DNA from: Halictus rubicundus
Taxonomy: Eukaryota; Arthropoda; Insecta; Hymenoptera; Halictidae
Length of the DNA: 64,000 bases
Direction: 5' to 3'
Assembly: GCF_050948215.1 (NCBI RefSeq)
Contig: NC_135152.1
Coordinates: 4,622,310 to 4,686,309 of the forward strand
Each line of letters opens with the position of its first letter. Within the stretch, counting starts at the first letter, position 1. The translations under genes were made by a program, and so were the position numbers. This document shows, piece by piece, positions 1 to 13,550 of the stretch. The notes beneath the pieces were generated by a model. The model was not told where the DNA came from and searched no databases. It saw only the letters and a program-made list of their open reading frames with translations.

Positions 1-66
1 ACATATAAAAATTATTAATGAGCAAAATCAATTTTAGTAGATTGCAATTGATGTATAGAAATTTTA

Positions 67-96
67 TTTTGCATAAAGATCCGCAGTCTAGTCACA
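67..96 (+). repeat. GACTGCGGAT-family right end at window start
   Basis: GCATAAAGATCCGCAGTCTA is an intact right end. The rest of the copy runs back to, or beyond, the window start. Confidence 0.5.
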
Positions 97-3000
97 ATGC
101 TCTATCGATTCGTTGCCGAAGAGACATTTTATTGCAACAATCTGTACGAATCGCTCGCCTCCAAATTGTTCGAGGTGAACAAGGTCCACGACCCGGTCCA
201 GTTAATCTTTCCGTCCTGAAAAGCAATTGCCAGCCTGAACCCGCCAGTAACCGACGACAAATGCGGCAAATAGAAGCGGTAAATATCTTCTCGCATTCAT
301 GAATCTCTTCGCGAGGAGGGAAAACCGGAGGAAACATAGCTGAAGGGACGCGCTCGAAGCCGAGACGTTCCAAAACGACTTTACAACTGGCAGATTCCTC
401 GGCGAGAATAAGAGAAAGAGAAAGAGAGCGCGCGTGAGAGAGAGAGAGAGGATCGTGTTGTCGACGAAATTCCTAGAGCACAGGATGACCGGTCGTATAA
501 GTTATTTAAGCAGATCGTTGAAAAGCGGCCTCTCAGGGTCGCCTTTCGTCGCAAGGAGCGTTTATGGAAGCGGAAAAAGCTCCGTCGTGACCAATCCAAG
601 GCGAAACATCGTTCAAGCGAAAGGTAAACACCCGATGTTTTTACCCTTTCCCCAAGGTTTCTTTTTTTTTGCGTATAACCTCGATGGAAAGCGAGGGAGG
701 ATCCGGTTCGAATAAGGTTTACGAGGTCATCGTGGTGAAACGGTGACGTTCTGAGCGTGCTGCTCGGTTTGCGACGACGAAAATATGCAGATTATAGCGT
801 CTCGAGACGTCCCTATCGTCGGCAGGGGCGCAAGGCAATCCTACGGGGGGTTGTAAACTGGTATTGTTTTTTTTCTCCTCTCATTCAGTTGTAAACCGAC
901 CTTTCTTCGGTAATGGCGGGCGGAGAACCTTTGAAGGCAACCCTTCGAGGCCTTCGGACTCCTCTCGATGTTACGAAACTTTCTAATTGCCGGTGATCAT
1001 CGGTTTTCGAAGCCGTTGGCTGGTCTCGGGGAATGAATTAGCCTTGCGACGGAATGAGAGGGTTACGGCCAGTCGCAGCATGTTGGAAATTTTTTTGAAA
1101 TTTCTTCAGAGTTGTACAGGGACGTTGAACATGCAAATTTTGTATGTCGTTTAATCGTGTGCCTTTCTTGGTAGCTATGTTAGACAGAAAGAGGGGTGCA
1201 GACATTAGAGGGATGGAATGTTTGGTTTTTTAAACATTTTATTTTCATAATTTTATTTTTACAATTATTCTATGTGGAAGATTGTAGAATAGGTTACAAT
1301 TTGGAAAGGTGGTTGTTGTTAGAGGAGTGACACGTTTTATTTTTCATCATTTTTCGATTTACAGTGTTTACTCAATATCTGTCCAAAACAAGGGTCTAGC
1401 CACGGACAAATATCGGCCAGGAGATACTATTCTTTGATTCACACGACCTTGCATTCCCCGGCGACCAAGATCTTTTGAGCTTCTTGGCCCCTCACGGGGT
1501 ATACCCCGCGGTAGTGGGCATAATTCCGCGACATTTATCGGCCATGCCTCGGCGACATATATAGAGAATTCACTGTACTCTGTGTGGGAAATTGTGGAAT
1601 TGACTACGTTATGGTAGCACTTGTTTGTAAAACTGTTTGTTCTTGTTGAAACGGTGGTTGTTACTGTAGGTACATCAGCCCGATCATGAGAAACGCCTTA
1701 ACAACTTCCCGGCAGTAAGAAACCGTGCACATCACGAGTTAATCCAAGGATACAGGCATTCTCAGCCGATTGATCTCTCCCAGCCAACAATTCGATATAA
1801 AAATCGCTAGACCCAGTAACACGCCCAAAGATTTGATCGTGCGAAGAGGTGAAACTTCGGCAAGATTAATTAAGCAACGATAGGTAGGTGAGCCGTGAAA
1901 TAAATTCACACGTGGTTCCCATCGGGGAAGACAGCATAATCGGTCGCAGTAAAAGCGCCGTAACGATCGTGGGAACGTGGAAAAAGTTGTCGTCGGTCGT
2001 CGGTCGTCGACGGAGGGAAACCGTCCGAGTGTGTTTCCTGAACATTTCGAATATTAGGGAAGCTCGGGGTCCGGGAGCACGTGCTCTAGCTCGTTCACTC
2101 TCAATTTCAATGTGTTTTTATTGCGCCTCTTAAATTCGCATTTATGAGCTCTTATGTTCCTCCTCCGGCCCCGTTTTCTGTCCTCGTTCTCGTGTTCCGA
2201 GCGCGAGTGGACCGATGCTTTGCGAATCGCTTTGAGAGGTCCCCGTGGATAGGATCGCGGAGTCGCGCGCGTGATTCAAATGGCCGACAATGGCGACGCA
2301 TGTCGCACGGCAATCACGGCTACAAATACTTCAACTAGAGCCTCGGTCATGGTCTCGAAATCGGCTGGTGGCTCGAGCGATCGAGAGCCTTGCGTGACAC
2401 TCATTTTCGCTACTGATCGGGTTATTAAGTGGCCATTGTTCTCGGGGATCTTTCGGCGACATTAGTTCTGGCCACGCGTGACCATGCTGGATATCGTTCT
2501 GATGCCGTGCAAATTAGGATCGTTGGCTGGTCGCTGGAATGCGCATTTGTTGCTCAAGAGGCTGTTCGTGTGAAATTCTTCATTGCAACGTTTAGTAGAG
2601 ATTGAGAAATTTCGTGTAAGCGGAGTCTTTTTGCGCAATTGTTTGTTATCGATGTGTCTAAACAACAAACTTTATTGCTGACTGCTAGCATACCTCGTGT
2701 GCCGTGTATAATTAATAGAAAATTGACAAGAAAAGGCTAACACCTTTGCGCACCTAAATACACCTAGTATTTTGTAAACACTATTGGATTATTAGTATAG
2801 CGAATTATATGCATTTATGAGAAAATGGGTAGCAGAAATTTAAAATTTTCTGTCTCTACAAAATTAGAGACGTTATCAAATTTATAATTTTTTTGGTTTT
2901 TTTCCTGGTGGCTGCTGTGTATTTCAATTTTTATTTTGCAGAACATGTTTTAACATCCACTGTTGGTAAAATCGCAAAAGATTGTATCAGAATGATGATC

Positions 3001-6000
3001 TAGTAGGTAAACACCTCGCTTGCAGGATCATGTTTCTCGATGAAATCATCTCGGATCGTTCCTGGACACGAATTTTGGAGCAAAGGGTTAAAACAAAAAA
3101 TCGTTTGAAAAGGATTTTACTGAATACGACCGCTTTATTGGACGCCCCGGTATACAGAAAGACAAGTCGAGGGTTCGCCATGGCTGAAGCCCGGTGCAGG
3201 TATCACGGTTTTATGCTTTCGTTTCAGAGGTTGTAAATTTATTGGTCCCGCAGCCTCTCACGGACTTTGTATCCGAACGGCCCTTTTGACGAACGATGAT
3301 CAACGATAAATTGTGACTTTACAAACCTGCCGAGTGGCGTTATTTAAACGCGGTGGCCGTCTATTCGAGGCTGACCGCTCGCAGATTACGCTGCTATAAA
3401 ATAATGAACATAAAACACGCGACGGATCGACGTGGCACCGGTCTCCGATCTTCTCTCGCGCACAATTAAGCGATCAGATCGGTTTTTTTCCTGTTGGAAC
3501 GTTGGGAATTTCAGCTGCCGTAGACTCAACAAACATTTAGCAACATTTTTTTAACGTACGAGATCCTGTTCTGCCTAGATGATGCGGTCTTTGAAGCAGT
3601 CCGTGTGCATTTATTGCGACATTAATTGAAACGTTCCTGTGTAGGGAGAGATCGAACCATATTGAAAGTTATTCTGCTAATTAGGGATTAATAACGTGCA
3701 GAAGTATATCATAGGGCTAACGAGAATCCTCCGAAGCCTTCCACGTTTCGTACATTCTAAACAATTTAGTAGAGTTGTCGTTAGAGAAATTAATTTTTTA
3801 ATCTCGATAAACAATAATAGGATGCTATTTTCCGATCTTACAAATGCATAAAGATCTACAGTCTAATTGTAATAAAACCATAGACGGATTATAGTGCTGT
3901 AAATTCGAAGTAAACTCGATTAAAATTCGAAATAAGATCGAACCAAGAAAGTTGCTCGTTTTCGTCCTAGTCCACAAAAATTGATCAGTCTTTGTGCTTT
4001 GATCTGGCGAATGTTGCAGAACAATAGCCAGGCTTGAAGTAGCATTTGCACAGGAGAAAAAGAGAAGAAGAGCGTTCGAGGAGAGCGGTGGTCGAGGATC
4101 GAAAATAAACGAGCGGCCATCGTGCGAGTCGCAGGGAACCTATTAAGATATCGTGGGCAGGACCTAAAACTCTCGAGGCGACCGGTCTCGAGCAGCCAAT
4201 CGTCGGAATTAACATTAAAATCGGCGCGAGAGACCGGCTCCTTCGAAAATTCCCGCTCCGATCGCATCTCTCCCCGGACACCGGCGTATTAATTAAAGTA
4301 TTTCACGTCACGTGGCGGCCCCGCACAAAGACCAATGAATATATTTGACATATTTATCGTTCTCCTTGCTCGAAAGAAAACGAGAACGCGAACCGAAAAA
4401 GGGATTCGAAAACGGCAAAAAATTTCCTCGGCAATTCGACTTTCGGTTCTATGTTGAAACTCCGTGAAGTTGATCTCGAGTGTAACTTATGATATTTTAA
4501 TGTAACAATTTGGAATCTCAGAGCAAGAAAATAACAGAGTTGTTATTAATTATAAAGTTGTAGCCTGTGAGACTAAAATGACAATAGTCTACGTTAAGCC
4601 GACAACGTTTCTGTGATTATGAGGGTTGGAATAATGGTGCACTGAAGTCGGAGTAAAAGTTGGTGAAGAACTATTGCAAAGAAAGATGGTGCCGACAGAT
4701 TTGTCTTCGGTGAGGATCAAAGTTCCGGTGGGAAGACTTCGGCGGGCAATAATAAGAGGTCTTGCAGAGCTCGCCTCGGATGAAGATATTGAGGCTTGAT
4801 GGGCTAAAATGTCTGCGGAACGACGAAGACATAAACTCGATGCACATCTCCAGCGAGCAGTTTCTGGCCTGGCGAGCGCAACACACCTTTACAGGTGAAA
4901 GAGTCATTACAAGATACTCGGGCAAACAATAACGGCCGCCATTGCGAGCCCGACAACCTCCGACACCCGAGATTTGACTGAGTCTCACCTTGACATACTG
5001 AGAACCAACCAAACCTCATTTACACTTACCTAATCCTGATTATTAATCTAATAATTTTGATCGGGCCACACTAGTTTCTATCTTTTATAGACAAAATGCT
5101 TAAAATTATGAAAAAGTTGGGAAATAAGTAAAAATAAAACTCCTCTAATTCTTCGTATTACAATACAGAAAGTTTTTGTAAGACAAAATAGAACGCTTGC
5201 AGCGAAGATTGCGTTTTCTGACAAATTTTCCTGTCAGGAACTTGTTGATAATGGTAAAAATGATATCAGAAAAGATTTCTAATTCACAAAAGAAAATAGA
5301 AACAGGACTGTATCCACTCCCTACGAATATAAAATTGTTAATAAAAGCATGAGCACACAGAAGAAGAAATAACAAAAATTAGAAAACCAATGGGAAGAAA
5401 GTCGGACATCTTCTCCGACAGCACAAAGAATGATACCTAAATATAGCACCCTCTAGACTCTTTTTATCAACTTCACGGTTCTCCAAGATGGCCGCTACGG
5501 CTCCCTCACCCACGACCTCACCTCGGGACTACATGTTTACAGAATCTCAGAAGATAAACAGAGAGAAGCCTCCAGCATCGAGAAGCAGTTCGTCGCTTCT
5601 GCTCGAAATAAATAATTGAATCTCGCTCGGATAAAAACAATAGACATCTCTAATAAACGTTCGCGCGTTTCCCAGAATGTTTGCGCCTGTTGGGAAACGG
5701 GTGAGGTTATTTTTACGAGCGAGTACTGAGAGCGGATCGTGTAGAAGCTTTCTTGGCCGGGGCCCGGATTCGCCACGATACCGATGATGATTACAGATGT
5801 GGATGGGGATGATGACAAGGACGATGATGATAGAGGTAATGAGCGGCCTGGGGAACCTGCAGCGAAAGCCGAACGCCGACGGTTTCACAATGAACCACGG
5901 CCAGAGAGGGCTAAACGTTTCCGAGAGACGGAAGCGGGTTCAATCAATGCTTCTCGGGCTTTGTTCCTACTTGCACGGCTCGGTCCAGGGAAGATAATAG

Positions 6001-6999
6001 ACGACGAAATAAAAGCTAGTGACTCAATCAGCCGGCGTTCTGCTCGGCAAATCCTCTGCTTCCAGTACTTTTTCCTTGATCCAAGTGCCGGAGCAATTAG
6101 AGATCTTGCGGATTGCTAGCATGGAGGTCGGGAAGTTGATTTCAGATTTTTTGGTTCCGTTGGATTGCAGAATTTGATTGAAATGAAATATTTCAGGGAT
6201 TCTCGGGTCTCTTGAAAAGCTACTAGAATTGTTTGAAAGCCGATTTTTACCGTTTTGTTTCTAGGAAAAAATTGCAAATGCGAAATTTTTTAAATTCCGA
6301 ACGATTCTCCTCGCAGCTCGAAACATTAAGTAATGTCTTCAATTAAACAGAAAGCGAGCAATTAGCATTTATATATAATTTAACATTTTAGCTGCATAGG
6401 TTCTATTCATTTCTTCTAAATCGAAATAAAATACCCCTAAAATGTTAATATTGCATGTCGACGTAGATCCAGTCAAATGGTGTCAGACTAGTCCTAAAAA
6501 TCTCAAACAAAATTTGGTAAAAATTCGGGGCGTGCGGGTACCCGAAAATACGGGTCGGGTATATTTTTCGGGTTCAAGCGGGTTCCCGAAAGTTTCTCTG
6601 ACACATAAATATTTTCAGGTACCGGTAATTTCGGGACAGTGGTCATAGTAAATGTAGCCATACATGAAGTAGAAATGAAGTTTATTTTCCTTGTTAGAAA
6701 TTAGCGACGACGAAAACGTTCTAAGCACCCTAGCAATGGTACAAATCACAGTGCAAGAGCTCAATGTGAGATAAGACTTCGCTCGAATGCAGTCTAATAA
6801 AAGACCAGCTTGAAGACGATCTTCGATGAAGAATCTTAGACCAGTTAAAAAAACGTGGAGGGTAGCTGAGGATCTGTCATCGCTAGAGCCGGCGTTCGAC
6901 AAAGGCGAAGGTTCGGTCACGTTGGCCGCAGGTGCTACACAGAAGGCAGTCCGCAGGTAGATACGGTGGCCGTCTGATTGGCCTGCTTCGACCGGGTTC
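97..6999. other. Intergenic, no gene seen
   Basis: AT-rich sequence with a few GC-richer stretches (about 420-600, 1900-2300, 4040-4290, 5470-6110). It includes traces of the GACTGCGGAT family near 2810-2850 and 3845. Minus-strand donor-like sites occur at about 5029 (GTAAGT) and 4988 (GTGAGA) next to a 113-codon minus frame (4671-5012), but no protein family is recognised. Confidence 0.6.
3845..3866 (+). repeat. GACTGCGGAT-family right end
   Basis: GCATAAAGATCTACAGTCTA, with two changes from consensus. A possible eroded left end lies near 3677. Confidence 0.4.
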
Positions 7000-7137
7000 C
7001 ATCCTACGGTTTAGCGACGCTAGTGTGTTGAGGGCAAAGAGAGGCGGTCGTTGTTACGTGTCGCTCGCAACAAGACTCGTCTTGGTTGCGCGGCTCTTGT
7101 TCTCTTCAGGGTTCTCGCTCGAGCCAGCGAAGCAACC

Positions 7138-7241
7138 CGAAGAAAGAGAAAGAGAGGGAGAGCGCGAGAGAGACAGAGACAGAGAGAATGGGGGCACAAG
7201 AAAGAGAGAGCGAGAGAGAGAGAGAGAGAGAGAGAGGAGGC
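7138..7241 (+). repeat. Imperfect GA tract
   Basis: GAGAG-rich sequence at the head of the GC-rich island that ends at the 8429 donor. Confidence 0.9.
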
Positions 7242-7556
7242 GAGAAGGAGGCCGCTACAGTTGGAGCATAGTAAATCCCGTTGGCCGGTGCCTACCGACG
7301 ATCAGGCCTGGCGGCGGCGGCTGCACGCGTAGTGTAGACCTGCCAAGCTTTGGCAGCGAGCTAACTCGTCGTTAGCTCGTTCGGCGTGTGTATTTCCGTT
7401 CCGTTGCGTTCGCCAACGCGTGTATAGATCCTCCGAGTCTCTCGCTACTCGCACGCTATCCCAGCACCAGTCGAAACCTCGCCGACGCGATGCCACGCTG
7501 CTAGAATAGGCTCTTCAGCTTCTGAACGGACGCCATATCGGAACCCGCTGTTCCAC

Positions 7557-8039
7557 GTGTGCGCGAGTACTCCGACACCTACTGGAGGACATGGACTCCT
7601 ATCGGACCCTGATAGAGGTCCCTGACCTGGCATACTCGCCTCTCGGTTTCGTTCAACGAAATACCTTCGAGTTCTGCGAGGACAAAGCAAGTTCTATGTA
7701 AAGCGAGAACTTAGTTAGGGGATCGTTTACGCGTGTGCGCGAGTACTGTACATCGACTGGGGAACTCTTATTGGACCCCGGTTATGGTCTTCGACCTGCG
7801 ATCGTTCTCGGGTTTGTCGAATATTTAGTAAGGACGCTCGAGATAGGGGACTGATTCTCTCATTGTGCTTGCGTGCGTGTACAACCGACATCGAATGAAG
7901 GACACACGGGAATCTCTTAAGCCCCATTCGTGGTCCTTGACCTGCCACTCTTGGTTCCCAGTTTAAACGAACATGGTTAAATTGTACAAGGACAGAGCTG
8001 CTGAAGCGAGTCTTCAGAGTTAGGGGATCGTTCGCGCGT
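7557..8039 (+). repeat. Three-copy tandem repeat (138-176 bp units)
   Basis: Units start near 7557, 7733 and 7871. Each has a GACC..GG..TATGGTC-like middle, a block TTGACCTGC or GACCTGG, an AAGGAC or GAGGACA block, and an end TTAGGGGATCGTT (7715, 8020) or its variant. The copies are clearly diverged, so the duplication is old. It lies in the GC-rich island before the 8429 donor. Confidence 0.65.
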
Positions 8040-8551
8040 CGCCTCGCCAGTGAGTGCCGGTTAACGATGATAGATATTGTGCGGTAGAGATTGAGATTGG
8101 ATCGTGCAGTTTTGTCGACTGGTTTCTACGTGTTAGAGGGAGTCCGGTCTCTTGGTGTTGGTCCTGGCCCTGGCCCAGAGATAGATAGCAATTATCCGAT
8201 GTGTCTGGCCGGGCACGTTCAGACCAACTCCGACTTGAACGTGCGTTGGATGTTTCAGCAGCTGGAAAACGGGACGGCATGGACTAGCCGCTCGGGTCGC
8301 GGAAACCCTTGGAAGGGAAAAGGGCAGCAGTATCCCCTCCCCGCGGCCTGCTACCGTCGCGACGCACGACGACGCGGCACCGACGCCGCTCCTCACCGAC
8401 CTCTTCACCCTGATCCTCTCAGCCGGAAGGTGAGTGCATTCTGATTACCGTTAATTAACTTCTTTTCATCTTCGAGCTGGGTATTGGATAGAGCTACTTT
8501 GCTCTCTGTGTCCCGAAATTTGCTAATGTGGAAACAAGGAGAGGACAAGTC

Positions 8552-8705
8552 CCTCAAGCGCTTGCACTACCACTAATTTTACGGTTTCAGTGATTAGAAC
8601 TTTTTTGCAATTGGTAATTTCCTACAAATAGGAGAAAATGTATATCTATTACAATAGCTGTATATTAACAACGCCAAAATAGAATTTTATTTCGGTTTTT
8701 GGGTC
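8552..8705. mobile_element. Second copy of the TTAA family, decayed
   Basis: This stretch aligns with 39953-40115: CTTGCACTAC at the left, CAGTGATTAGAACTT in the middle and AAAATAGAATTT at the right. The TTAA flank is lost. It lies just after the putative exon ending at 8429. Confidence 0.45.
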
Positions 8706-9748
8706 TAGTCATTTGTTTGGGACCACTCCATCAAAAATTTGATTAATGAAATAGTCAAATGATTTTTCAGTCACGATTATACGTAGAATAGCACGAGGTA
8801 ATTAACCACGTCCCGACCTAGGTCCGGACCTTGAGTTTCCTTCTTCGGGATAATAAAGGATTATTATCAACCACCACTGTACTATTAGCATGTTTTATGA
8901 CGTGAAACGAACATGCGCGTCGACACTTTCTCCTTGGAGGGACAAGGCGAAAGTGTTTCGTGGTTTTAAGAAAAGTAGGATTAATTAGACTTCGAAACGA
9001 ATACTAGGTACAGTAAACACTGGTCATGGAACGATTTTCCACTGGATGGGAGGCAGCAGATGATGATGATAGTTCATCATCTCTTTGCATAAGTGTTGGA
9101 CGAGTGTTCCGAAGAATGTCGACGTCCGGAAATCCTTAATCCCTTTTCTTTATGGTAAACTTGGTCTGGCTAGATTACCAAGACTACTTAAACAAGGAGA
9201 AAGTGGATAAAGACCGAGCAGCAGATGAACACCACTAGTGATCAGTATCGCTCACCTTAGTCTTTCAATTTCCTGTTATATTCAACGAATCTGGATTAAT
9301 AATTAACATTGAAGCTACATCAGCCGGTTAAAATTACCTGTTTCAAATTCACAGTAAATCACATAAATTCCCTTACCGAAGCTCACGTTACGATGAAAAT
9401 TGTATCCTATCATTTTTATAAGGCAACACATGGTAGTCACTTTTAGTGCTTGGTAAGCTTATTAACACTTTATCTACCGGAAGCCAATTGATAGGATTTT
9501 AAGAACACTGTTCTACATAATAATCCCAAACGAAAGTATTAGATTATTGTACTGGAGTAGAAGTCCAGACAAAATTTGGCGAAAAAATACGTGGGCGTTA
9601 AAAAATTATGAGATAATCCCGGTAGTGTTAAGATGTGAAAGTTAGCAAAAATTGACTATACAGCAGAGCCTTCGACAGGATTCTCGATGCGGAAATGTAA
9701 TCCGGTCGGCGTAATCCCGCCACGTTTCTCGTTGCAAGCACGTCTTGC

Positions 9749-9812
9749 AGAAGAAAACGAAGAAGAAAAATAAGAATGAGAAGGAGAAGAAGAAGAAGTA
9801 GAAGAAGGAGGA
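9749..9812 (+). repeat. GAA/AGA-rich purine tract
   Basis: GAAGAA-type purine run. The long minus-strand leucine/phenylalanine frame here is an artefact of it. Confidence 0.85.
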
Positions 9813-10936
9813 ATCCCTTGTCACGTTTCCATGAGGCGGTCCTCGTAATCCGTAGATTAACGGTCGGACACGTCGGTGTCGTTGCGCCCTTTCCCGGTTT
9901 AATGCGATCCACGGGTCTTTGTTTTATCATCGGCTATCAGCGGCCATATTTCAGCGAGCACAAGCGCGCGCGCGACTCTTCTCCTGCTCGCGTATGATCT
10001 TCATTAGGGCACCAGAATTCCCGCCACGAAGAGGCAATTTCATTAAACGGCTACGAAAGAAAGCCTCGTGTGTAGGGAACTATCAACATCAACGGACCAG
10101 TCCGTTTCTCTCGGCCACAGTCGGTCCCCTTCTCCTCTCCGTTTTACGACGCCTGGCATCGACGGTTTGCGCGCGTGTACGGCATTATTTCGTCCATCTT
10201 CATCGTATCCACGCAACTTCGCAAGCCCGCGTGTGCTCCCTCTCTCGCGAAAACCCCAGTTGTAAAAGATGGCGAATAACGCCGCTATCTAAATGACCCG
10301 CGGCTGATTACATGCTCGGACAAGCTCGCGAACCCGCGCGGCAATTATCCGCTCCACTGGAAGATACCTTATACCATCCTTTGTACGGTTTCTTCTTGGC
10401 CCGTTTCACGCGTGTTTCGTTAGCTTTTTTCGGGCCAGAATTAATTAATCGATGCTCGGGCTCCACCGTTAAACCCCTAGTTCCCCCGCTGTTTACGGAG
10501 TCTAGAGTCACGGCTGTTCGCGAGAAAGAAACTCGTGAAATTGCTACTCGTTGCCTCTAACTGGATCGACGGAAAGGGTAACGAGGATTGGAAGATTAGG
10601 ATTACCATCTTCTTGTAGCTCTGCTGGATGGTAGCGAGAGTCCTCTTTGTTCTGAAAGAGGATTGCGTTTGTTTAAGTGGTTCGTAACCACCTGATTCAG
10701 TTTGTTCGGTGGGAAATTCACGGAAGATTACTATTCAATTACACTTGACCAATTTTATTCGCTTATAGTTAGTATAGCTTTGTACACTGGTAATTGATTA
10801 TTCGGCGCGAGAATTCAATTGATAGTTCGAAGTAAGAGAAGACGAAGAAGATATTATCTCCAAGACCACGTTCCTTAGACTTCTTTTTCAGAGAAATACT
10901 CTCAAAATAGTCGCAGTAAATCTCTACTATGCTGAG

Positions 10937-11365
10937 GAACCATGGAATCCATCACACAATCTCGTTGGAAGCTTCAGTTATCAACGTTGTCAAAGTTAGG
11001 CATCCCCAAGTCTACGTTTTTCAGATTTTCCCGTTCACATAGATACGTTCAAAACCGTCTACAAAATTCTTCACTGAAAACCATTGGAAACCATTGGATC
11101 TACCACCCAATCAGGCTACAAGCCTCATTCATTAACTCCTCCCCCAACTCAGACGATTTAATTCTTAGTTCAAGGCAAAACAAGACAAACAGGCCCCCTT
11201 TTCTAACATCGTCTCCAACTGAACACCCTTCAGACTTCCCTACAGTCCCTCTTCCACGTGCACACACCCAAGACAATCCTAAAAATCCTCCACCCCTAAG
11301 AAACCATCAGCTCTGTCACCCAATCAGACTGGAAGCCTCGCTCACTAACTCATTCCACCGGAGAG
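10937..11365 (+). repeat. Degenerate three-copy repeat
   Basis: AACCATnGnnTCyAyCACMCAATC-like blocks begin at 10938, 11091 and 11303, each followed by a TGGAAGC/ACAAGCC and TTcAyTAACTC motif. A 145-codon frame (10942-11379) spans them and shows the repeat as NHWIYHPIRLQAS versus NHQLCHPIRLEAS. I read this as repeat sequence rather than a gene. Confidence 0.5.
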
Positions 11366-13496
11366 CCCAATCTTCCTGACTCGTATCCAACACCACGAAT
11401 CCTTTGTTCTCTTCCCACAGAAGCCATTAGAGACACATCTAGGGATCTAGCCTCACCTGGCAGTGGCCCATCGCCTAAAGTCTATTAGCAATCCCCAACT
11501 CCTTTGGACCACCTAAAAAGCATCCCATGAATTTCCGATCTGTTCAGGGATTGCCGAGGCTCGCAACATTTTGTCCGCCATTGAACCGTCTCCTTGCTAC
11601 CAGTTGACCGTCTGGTTCATGGGATTGGATCTCGGACGGGTCTTCGGCCAGTCCTTGCCGGGATAAAGACGCAAAGCGTCGGCGCCGTTGGACTAAATAA
11701 AATTCAGAATTTATGGAAAACGAGGGGCGAAAGGTGGACGTCGGCGAAACCAGCTATGGGGAAAGAGAGGCTACGGAGGAGAGGATGGGTTCGGCTGGTG
11801 TCCGAGGCGGGTTGCAATCCCTCGGCCACTGCCAGAGAAGCGCCCCCGATGAATTTGAATAAAAATGGGACGCTGAAAGAGGCGGAATAGCCCCGAGGGG
11901 AAAAGGGGAGAGAATACGGAGAGAGGACGATGCTGTGCCAGTGGCATCATGGCAGGGGTGGTCGAACGGGTAGGCGGTTATGGCGCGTTGCGTTTCTGCT
12001 CGCATGAGAAAAATGGATACTCTGATGTACGTATGCGCGCCGTCGCCATATACGACTAACATGTTTTTACAACGTCGGTTTATGTTGTCGCGCTGAAAAG
12101 ACCGATCGACAGGAGGAAGTCACTCGGCCTCCTCTGTATCCTCTTCTTTTTTTTTCAAGCCCTGAAACATGCACGCTGACCGATCGTTTTGGGGAAGCTC
12201 GCTCCTTTGTACGCTTGCATTTTTGGTGGAACGCAGCTCTGAGCGTTTTCCTTTTGTTTTCGCAAAGGTAGCCTTCGTTTCTGATTTATAGCTTCGTTTC
12301 ATTTGAATAATGCTATTCTTGGCTTCGTTTACGAAATTCTTTTCTCAAATGTGCAGGTGTACCCTTGCTGGTGGAAGGACATCGTTTTGGGAAGGATGAT
12401 CCTTTGATCCTTTCTATCCTAGCATTTTTCTTAGAATTATGCTCTGTTGACAGAAATATCGATTTCCTTTTGGCTCAATCAAATGAAATATACAATTTTC
12501 ATTTTGCCTGATCGATGTAAATACCTCCTGTAGTGGAAGGATATGATTTTGGGAAAAATGTGATCACATAGGGGCGAAATTCCATGTCTTTCACCCTTAA
12601 GCTCTCATCTTGAAATGCTGATTGCTCGTAGCAACGTTAACCGATTTGGTATATTGTATAATTCTGTCGGATAAAAAAGTTGAAAAAATTGACTTTTTTC
12701 TTCGCAACTCCGATCAATAGCAGTTTTCTCGAACTTTCGGTTACCCGTCGCTTAGTAAACTGAGTCTTCTAACGTGTCAAGAACTCTCAACTCGTTTGGT
12801 TCGATTCGAAGGAAATTATGCGATGTCTAAATGTGGTTCTGTACTTTTTTCCAGGGGTTGTATTACGTAGACACAGTGGATAGAACGGGGATAAAATCGT
12901 TCCGAGTTCGATTACAAGCAGCCGTAATCCGAATTGGATTAATTATGTTTTCCAGGCCTCTCTCGGGCGCTTTCTGTTCCACAGTTTCTGACCGGAGCAA
13001 TGAACAATAATCTCGTGCAGTAATCGAGCACAGTCTCGCTCTAATTGATAGCACGTAATAAACGAGAAGCGATTCGATTTTCTATAAATTTCCATTGCTG
13101 CCACGGGGTGGGGGAGGGGGAGGCGGTGAGCGCCTTGTGAAAACGCAGTGGGTCCGTCGGCACGAGAATTCTGTTCTATCGAAACTCTTCTATTTTCCTC
13201 GGACGTTATACGATCCTTCCGCCGGGGCTGATCATAAATCCGATCGCGATTTGACAAGCTCCTGTTCCTCGGTTCAATTTAGCTAATAGTTTAAGAGCAA
13301 TATCCTCACCGGGATTTCTGTCGACGAACGTTCTATCGGGTCCGTGAAGTCTTCTGATAAATGTACTCTGCTAAAAAATGTACCACGAAGCCCATCTTGC
13401 GCTGAGAATTGATCTCCACCTTCACGACAATCCCCCAAAATTTTGTTCGAAACTGTGAATACATTAGTATCCTCAAAAGCACATATTAAAAGCACA

Positions 13497-13550
13497 TGCT
13501 GCAGATTTTTATACAAAATAAACATTATCTGCATCATTATAACATTAGGA
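13497..13550 (-). repeat. GACTGCGGAT-family left end
   Basis: TGCTGCAGATTTTTATACA followed by ATTATCTGCATCATTATAAC aligns with 56710-56765. Confidence 0.45.

Larger units (their letters stand above)
7000..8429 (+). other. Putative first exon / upstream promoter island
   Basis: A GC-rich island opens with a long GA tract (7138-7241), contains a three-copy tandem repeat (7557-8039), and ends in a strong donor, GGAAG|GTGAGTGC (intron from 8430). Composition returns to AT-rich immediately after. A frame 8091-8429 is open through the donor in phase 0 (113 codons from its first codon; the track start codon may not be an ATG used in vivo). The predicted peptide matches no family I know, so non-coding leader is as likely. 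It could be an upstream 5' exon of an Abd-B r-type transcript or of a long noncoding RNA. The left boundary is a guess. Confidence 0.35.

Noticed and set aside
691..712. GGTTCGAATAAGG resembling a tRNA B box
   Set aside because: No matching A box, acceptor stem or anticodon arm at proper spacing.
4671..5019. Minus-strand frames next to donor-like GTAAGT/GTGAGA
   Set aside because: Donors alone, with no acceptor, promoter or recognisable protein, are not enough to call an exon.
10942..11379. 145-codon frame with internal peptide repeat
   Set aside because: The repeat is at DNA level (degenerate tandem copies) and the peptide has no recognisable features.
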